Shown: piece by piece, positions 23,651 through 27,636 of the stretch
How the letters are laid out: each line of letters starts with the position of its first letter
Numbering within the stretch: position 1 is the first letter of the stretch
Assembly (NCBI GenBank): GCA_045577735.1
Contig: JAZNIY010000003.1
Location: forward strand, 1-27,636
Length of the DNA: 27,636 nt
Source of the DNA: Stercoripulliclostridium_A sp045577735
GTDB taxonomy: Bacteria > Bacillota > Clostridia > Christensenellales > DTU072
Reading direction: 5' to 3'
Made by a program: the position numbers and the translations under genes
The notes under the pieces: model-generated
What the model was told of the DNA's origin: nothing
Database searches by the model: none
The model's input: the letters and a program-made list of their open reading frames with translations, nothing else

Positions 23651-24070
23651 CAGATAAGAGCCGCCTGCATTGTTGCATTGTTCTTTCTCTGCCGTAAAAA
23701 CGCTATCGACGCAGGGCTTTTTGAAGAAGAAAAGCGAGGTAAGGTATAACCCCACCCCGAACAAGAACGCCCCACAGACCACGCCGTGTTCGGGAGGTTT
23801 CAGCCCCAAAACGTCAGATAAACGGCACGGACGAGCAACCGCACCGCAACCGAAGAAACCGCCCGGTGTGGCGAAATGTGCCCCGTTTCCGCCGTGGAAA
23901 CACAAAACAGAATACCGCAGGCAGCTACCGCCTCTGTACTCTCCTTTGGGGAGAGTGCGAGCATCGCATTAGACTGGTCACGGCAAAGCCGCGTCCTGCC
24001 TTCTGCTGCTCGGCGGACAGAAGCCCTGCACCCACTTTTATAAAACCATCATCTATCAGGAGGACAATTA
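23651..24070 (+). other. Non-coding stretch with hairpin cluster, candidate oriT
   Basis: No convincing gene. Between 23885 and 24030 there are several perfect stem-loops: GTTTCC/GGAAAC, CTCTCC/GGAGAG, TGCGA/TCGCA, CGGC/GCCG and CTTCTG/CAGAAG. They lie directly upstream of mobC and the relaxase, which is where the transfer origin of mobilizable elements usually sits. No nick site can be named. Confidence 0.4.
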
Positions 24071-24406
24071 TTGAAGGATAAGAAAATGAGTATTCGTATC
24101 AGCGAGGAAAACCTCGCCTTGATACACCAAAAAGCAACCAAAGCAAAACTGAATTTTACGGACTACGTCACCCGTGCATGCCTCGGAAAGCAGATCGTCA
24201 TTATCGACGGTCTTGACGAGATACTGAAGGAACAAAAAGCCATAGGCAGAAACCTCAATCAACTGACGCTCCTTGCCAATATGGGCAGAGTCGAAGCGGT
24301 CAACCTCACGGCGCTCACCAAACGCTATGCGGAGCTGAACGCAACGCTGATGGAGCTTCTCGAAAGGAAACGGTGGACGGACGGATGGCAACGGTTAATA
24401 TTATGA
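24071..24406 (+). CDS. mobC: MobC-type relaxosome accessory protein
   Basis: 111 residues. The N-terminus (IRISEENLALIHQKATKA) is the ribbon-helix-helix DNA-binding part, and the C-terminal half (ILKEQKAIGRNLNQLTLLANMG) is the typical MobC helix. Such proteins bind oriT and help the relaxase open it. The start is the TTG at 24071, because AGGAGG lies exactly 7 bases upstream; the ATG at 24086 has a poorer site. It overlaps the relaxase start by 22 bases. The reading frame is intact, unlike its partner. Confidence 0.85.
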   Translation: MKDKKMSIRISEENLALIHQKATKAKLNFTDYVTRACLGKQIVIIDGLDEILKEQKAIGRNLNQLTLLANMGRVEAVNLTALTKRYAELNATLMELLERKRWTDGWQRLIL

Positions 24407-25748
24407 AAAGTAAGCGCTCACAGACGAGAGCAGGACTTGCGTTCATCCTCTCCTACTGCAAGCGTGACAGCAAAACAAGGTATGGAGATAGAAAACTCGT
24501 GTCAGGCATCAACTGTGTTCCCGAAAGCGTGTACCACGAAATGATGAACACCAAGATGCATTACGGAAAGATGGACGGCAGAATGTTCTATCACATCACG
24601 CAATCCTTTCATCCCGACGAGCCAATCACGCCCGAACTCGCTCACGAGATTGCCCCTTGCGGTTTGCCAAGGAAAACTTCGGTGACTATGAAGTTCTCGT
24701 GGCAACGCATGTCGATAAATCGCATATCCACTCACACCTCGTTGTGAATAGCGTGAGCTGTGAAACCTGATACAAGTATCACTCGGACAATGAAAATATA
24801 GAACGGCTGCGACAAGCGTCGGACAGGTTGTGCCTTGAATATTCTCTCTCCGTCGTTGCGCCAAAGGCGAAAAACAATAAGCAGATGTCGGCGCGAGAAT
24901 AGCACTCCGCTTCCCGTGGCAAGAGCTGGAAGATGCAGCTCATCGTTACGATTGAGGAAGCAATGAAATACGCACGCTCCAAGGAACACTTTATTGCTTT
25001 GATGGAAGCTGAGGGCTACGAGGTCAAATGGACGGACGAGCGTAAGAATATCACCTACACCACACCCGACGGCAGAAAATGCCGTGACAGCAAACTACAC
25101 GAAGAAAAATTTTTGAAGGAAAACATGGAATATGAATTCAGAATACGGAACGAGATCACCGAGCGAGCTGAAGGAATTGGCTCGCAGACTGATGAAGAAA
25201 GCCACCGAGGTCGTACCGTGCGTAACGGTCACCGAGGAACATTGGAAAGCGATGATAGAATTACAGAAAACGCAGGTCGAGCTGCTCACGCAGATACGAG
25301 ATACGCTTCCGAGCCTTGCGACGAAGAACGAACTCACGAGTCTTCTGGATCAGCAGTTAGACACGCTGACGAGGTACTCGGATGCGTGTCGGGACGAAAC
25401 GGCAGAGTTTCAGGAACTGCTGACAAGCTTAGCAACGGACACCGAAAGCAAGATGACCACGGCAGCGGAGAGTGTAACGGAACAGGTTGGGAAAGCGAAC
25501 GAGAGCTTTTCGAGGAATATGTCTTCGGAGAAGGAAGCGATGGCAGCGTACACGAAGCGGCTCAATCGCATCGCTCTGATCCCGACTGGGATACTCGTAG
25601 TCTGGGAACTGATACGGCTTATTTTATCGCTGATTTGACCGATATCATTGACGAGGATGCTTATGTCGAGGACTGTACCACGATACACTACGCACCGAGC
25701 AGAAAGAAGAAAGAACAACAATCAGGCCCCGTGATGGGTGGAATGTAA
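24385..25748 (+). pseudogene. MobP-type relaxase, broken by one frameshift and two stops
   Basis: Relaxase/mobilisation nuclease that would nick oriT and pilot the strand during transfer. N-terminus MATVNIMKSKRS, then YHITQSFHPDEPITPELAHEIA. A frameshift (net +2 or -1) lies near 24655-24665. After it the frame carries the family's histidine motif HVDKSHIHSHLVVNSV. TGA at 24768-24770 (likely Gly in a functional copy, ETGYKYH) and TAG at 24900-24902 (likely Tyr) interrupt it. The frame is then open to 25748. The product cannot be active, so self-mobilisation needs help in trans. The C-terminal 200 residues are Gly/Asp/Arg/His-rich and overlap another gene in a different frame. Confidence 0.8.
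25132..25638 (+). CDS. MobB-like coiled-coil membrane protein nested in the relaxase gene
   Basis: 168 residues, read in another frame inside the relaxase C-terminal region. The composition is that of a normal protein: alternating hydrophobic and charged heptads (about 35-135, e.g. KAMIELQKTQVELLTQIRDT) make a coiled coil, and the C-terminus IALIPTGILVVWELIRLIL is a membrane segment. The layout resembles MobB of mobilizable plasmids, which overlaps mobA and helps to dock the relaxase at the transfer channel. AAGGA lies about 12 bases before the ATG. In this overlap the relaxase frame is the biased, low-complexity one. The frame is intact although the relaxase is broken upstream. Confidence 0.65.
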   Translation: MNSEYGTRSPSELKELARRLMKKATEVVPCVTVTEEHWKAMIELQKTQVELLTQIRDTLPSLATKNELTSLLDQQLDTLTRYSDACRDETAEFQELLTSLATDTESKMTTAAESVTEQVGKANESFSRNMSSEKEAMAAYTKRLNRIALIPTGILVVWELIRLILSLI

Positions 25749-25765
25749 TAACAAGGAGAATTTTT

Positions 25766-25987
25766 ATGGATTGGATAAAGAAATTAGATATTGAAATGTT
25801 AAAGAAACGCTATGAGAAAATGCAAGAAAGGCGTGTGCGTGAAAGCGACGATGCCTCTTGCTTCGGAATTGGCTATGCGTATGTGATAGACGGCAGAGTC
25901 TATCCCGTATGCGCCATGTTTCCTATGGGTACTCACGAGGAAGCAAAAGACAAAATTAAATACCTTATTTCAGGAGGTAAGCCTTGA
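25766..25987 (+). CDS. Small soluble protein of the mobile element
   Basis: 73 residues, not recognised. A basic helical N-terminus (KKLDIEMLKKRYEKMQERR) is followed by a compact beta-like part (GIGYAYVIDGRVYPVCAMF) and a helix. AAGGAG precedes the ATG. It lies between the mob genes and the recombinase, a common place for small conserved proteins of unknown role in clostridial elements of this kind. It may be an excision or regulatory factor, but no motif shows it. Confidence 0.65.
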   Translation: MDWIKKLDIEMLKKRYEKMQERRVRESDDASCFGIGYAYVIDGRVYPVCAMFPMGTHEEAKDKIKYLISGGKP

Positions 25988-26114
25988 GAAAAATAAGTGA
26001 AAAATTTTCAAAAAAGTGCTGGACTTTCCGCAAGATTTTTGGTATGTTGTGGTTGAGTCCTATTCGGTTGAATTTTCAAGAGCGACACCTCGCTCGAAAG
26101 GAGAAATTAGGATT

Positions 26115-27500
26115 ATGAAAACAACCGAAATGAATAAAAACTTAATAACTGCTCTTTACTGTCGTTTGTCTCAAGAGGATGAGCAGCAAGGCGAATCCAA
26201 CAGCATCACCAATCAGAAATTGATATTGCAGAAGTACGCAGAAGAACACCGCTTCCCAAACATTCGCTTTTATATCGATGATGGATATTCGGGTGCGAAC
26301 TTCAACCGCCCGGATTTCAAAAGACTCATGACTGACGTGGAAAGCGGAAAGGTTGGAATCGTTATCGTGAAAGACCAATCTCGACTCGGCAGAGATTACT
26401 TGCAAACAGGTATGCTGATGGAGATAACCTTCCCACAGTACGATGTGCGTTTCATTGCTGTGAACGATGGCGTGGACAGCATCAACGGCGTTAGCGATTT
26501 TTCAGGAATCAAAAATTACTTCAACGATTCCTATGCCCGTGACACAAGCAGAAAAATACGAGTCGTGCAACGAGCTAAGGGTGAACGAGGCGAAAGAGTC
26601 AGTACCGCAACGCCATACGGCTATATGCGGAATCCCGAAAACAAAAAGGAACTGATTCCCGATCCCGAAACAGCCCCTATCGTAAAACGGATATTCGAAA
26701 TGTACGCAAGCGGTATAGGCATTGTGAAAATCTGCGATATCCTCGCCGCAGAAAAAATCGTATCCCCAAGTGTGTATATTTTCCAACGGACAGGCGGTAG
26801 GATCGGCAAACCCGATCTCACGCATCCGTATCGTTGGAGTCACACGGGAATCCGTAAGATACTCGCCAACCAAGAATATGTCGGAGATACTGTGAATTTT
26901 AAGACCTATACCAAGCCTAACAAGCTGAAGAAAAGGTTGAAGAATTCGCCCGAAAACATCCTTGTGTTCAAGGATACGCACGAAGCCATCGTTGATAGAA
27001 AGACCTTTGAATTAGTTCAGCGGCACTTCGCAGGTCGGAAACGTCCCGATAAGCAAGGTGAGATGGATAAGTATGCAGGTTACCTCTTCTGCGGTGAATG
27101 CGGAAAACGCTTATACCTTCACAGAGCCAAAACGCTTGATCCTTCGAAAAACAACTTCATGTGCGGTGGCTACCAAACTCGCTCAACCGATTGCACCTCG
27201 CATTATATCCGAGAAAGTGTGCTTGATGAAATCGTGTTGCGGAATCTCCGTCAGGTAACCGAGCTCGCAAGAGAACGCGCCGAGGAATTCTATGCAATGG
27301 CGACCGCCAACGGAGAAGCTGAAGCCGAGAAATTTTATAAGACGGCAGAAAGAGAAAAACAGCAGCTTGAAAAGCGTATCAAGGAGCTTGACAATATCAT
27401 CCGATGCTTATACGAGGATAGAGTCTGCGGAAGAATCACTCCCGAACGCTACGATACGATGGCAAGCGGATACGAGCAAGAGCAGACAGCACTAAAATAA
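26115..27500 (+). CDS. Large serine recombinase (TnpX/TndX-like), C-terminally truncated
   Basis: 461 readable residues. The N-terminal resolvase domain has YCRLS (catalytic Ser at 19, Arg at 17) and DQSRLGRDY at 88-96 with the conserved arginines. The Recombinase domain is about 170-310. The zinc ribbon has CGECGKRL, later Cys residues at NFMCGG and TDCTS. A coiled-coil helix follows (EKFYKTAEREKQQLEKRIKEL). Family members are usually some 80-100 residues longer; here the frame ends in the helix after EQEQTALK, exactly where a hairpin-rich unrelated sequence begins. The start is the ATG at 26115 with AAAGGAG upstream, not the earlier frame start at 26016. It would catalyse excision and integration of the element, but the truncation probably inactivates it. 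Confidence 0.88.
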   Translation: MKTTEMNKNLITALYCRLSQEDEQQGESNSITNQKLILQKYAEEHRFPNIRFYIDDGYSGANFNRPDFKRLMTDVESGKVGIVIVKDQSRLGRDYLQTGMLMEITFPQYDVRFIAVNDGVDSINGVSDFSGIKNYFNDSYARDTSRKIRVVQRAKGERGERVSTATPYGYMRNPENKKELIPDPETAPIVKRIFEMYASGIGIVKICDILAAEKIVSPSVYIFQRTGGRIGKPDLTHPYRWSHTGIRKILANQEYVGDTVNFKTYTKPNKLKKRLKNSPENILVFKDTHEAIVDRKTFELVQRHFAGRKRPDKQGEMDKYAGYLFCGECGKRLYLHRAKTLDPSKNNFMCGGYQTRSTDCTSHYIRESVLDEIVLRNLRQVTELARERAEEFYAMATANGEAEAEKFYKTAEREKQQLEKRIKELDNIIRCLYEDRVCGRITPERYDTMASGYEQEQTALK

Positions 27501-27636
27501 ATATCCACCCGTCTAACGGGTGGTTTTTCATTTTCGGGTATAACCCTACCCATTACTGGCAACGCACAAGTGCGTCTTTTGTTGGCCTCCCAGCCATGCA
27601 ACTCCTACTTACTACCCATGAATGGGTCCCGTGGGT
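27501..27636. mobile_element. Probable end of an IS200/IS605-type (TnpB) element, cut by the window edge
   Basis: Directly after the truncation there is a series of stem-loops: CCACCCGT/ACGGGTGG with T run (27505-27528), GGGT/ACCC (27536-27546), ACGCA/TGCGT (27562-27575) and ACCCAT/ATGGGT (27614-27627). Elements of the IS200/IS605 group have such subterminal hairpins without terminal inverted repeats, and their TnpB side encodes a structured guide RNA. No transposase is inside the window, so the call is an inference. Confidence 0.4.
27505..27528 (+). terminator. Hairpin with T run at the recombinase truncation
   Basis: CCACCCGT/ACGGGTGG 8-bp stem, CTA loop, five T. It works as a plus-strand terminator and may also be the subterminal hairpin of the inserted element. 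Confidence 0.7.

Noticed and set aside
23670..23972. 100-codon open frame between the RepA-like gene and mobC
   Set aside because: Proline- and lysine-rich composition without structure, no good ribosome site, and it lies in the hairpin-rich oriT-like stretch.
24933..25748. 271-codon frame as a separate gene
   Set aside because: It is in the same frame as, and continues, the relaxase after the TAG at 24900-24902; there is no ribosome site at its first ATG.
26016..26114. 33-residue N-terminal extension of the recombinase
   Set aside because: The serine recombinase domain begins at about residue 10 of the shorter form, and AAAGGAG precedes the ATG at 26115.

Overview
The window looks like a contig from an uncultured, low-GC Clostridia-type Firmicute. 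The evidence is a SCIFF precursor and its radical-SAM maturase, the secD-secF-recJ-rel block, a bifunctional Rel with an RFKD motif, strong AGGAGG ribosome binding sites, TTGACA/TATAAT promoters with 17-bp spacers, and tRNAs with encoded CCA. No species can be named from the sequence alone.

Layout. (1) 1-1750, minus strand: a K+ uptake pair, ktrB then ktrA, with ktrA cut by the window edge. (2) 1750-3425: two direct copies of a long repeat made of mini-hairpins and three iteron-like units. Between them lies a gene for an XRE regulator with membrane segments and a zinc ribbon. (3) 3422-4037, minus: a six-tRNA operon (Pro-Ile2/Met-Asp-Phe-Thr-Tyr) with a clear promoter; it ends in the terminator of the second repeat copy. 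(4) 4236-6833, plus: a cation P-type ATPase. (5) 6873-13805, minus: secD-secF, then recJ-rel. (6) 13850-15945: the SCIFF locus (scfA-scfB, minus) and a divergent small membrane protein.

(7) 16000-20700 is an AT-rich accessory island. A single-gene unit encodes a protein with a HEPN-like RNxxxH motif and a C-terminal SEC-C metal-binding motif. A two-gene operon encodes a P-loop (STAND-like) ATPase and an FRG-domain protein. Both units have their own promoters, and related CCATCA/TGATGG hairpins sit before and after each unit. This is the best candidate for an undescribed, probably defensive, system. A DUF6809-like small protein gene follows.

(8) 20720-22252: a minus-strand membrane-anchored coiled-coil/zinc-ribbon gene, then a structured RNA or attenuator with its own promoter and terminator directly before two small membrane-protein genes.

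(9) 22249-27636: a decaying mobilizable element of higher GC. It carries an attenuator-like leader, a RepA-like ATPase with a damaged Walker A and an in-frame stop, an oriT-like hairpin cluster, mobC, and a MobP-type relaxase broken by a frameshift and two stops. A MobB-like ORF is nested in another frame of the relaxase. A large serine recombinase follows and ends abruptly where a hairpin-rich, IS200/IS605-like end begins.

How they work together: regions 1, 3, 4, 5 and 6 are housekeeping (ion homeostasis, translation, Sec export, repair, stringent response, RiPP). Regions 7-9 are accessory DNA next to the SCIFF locus.
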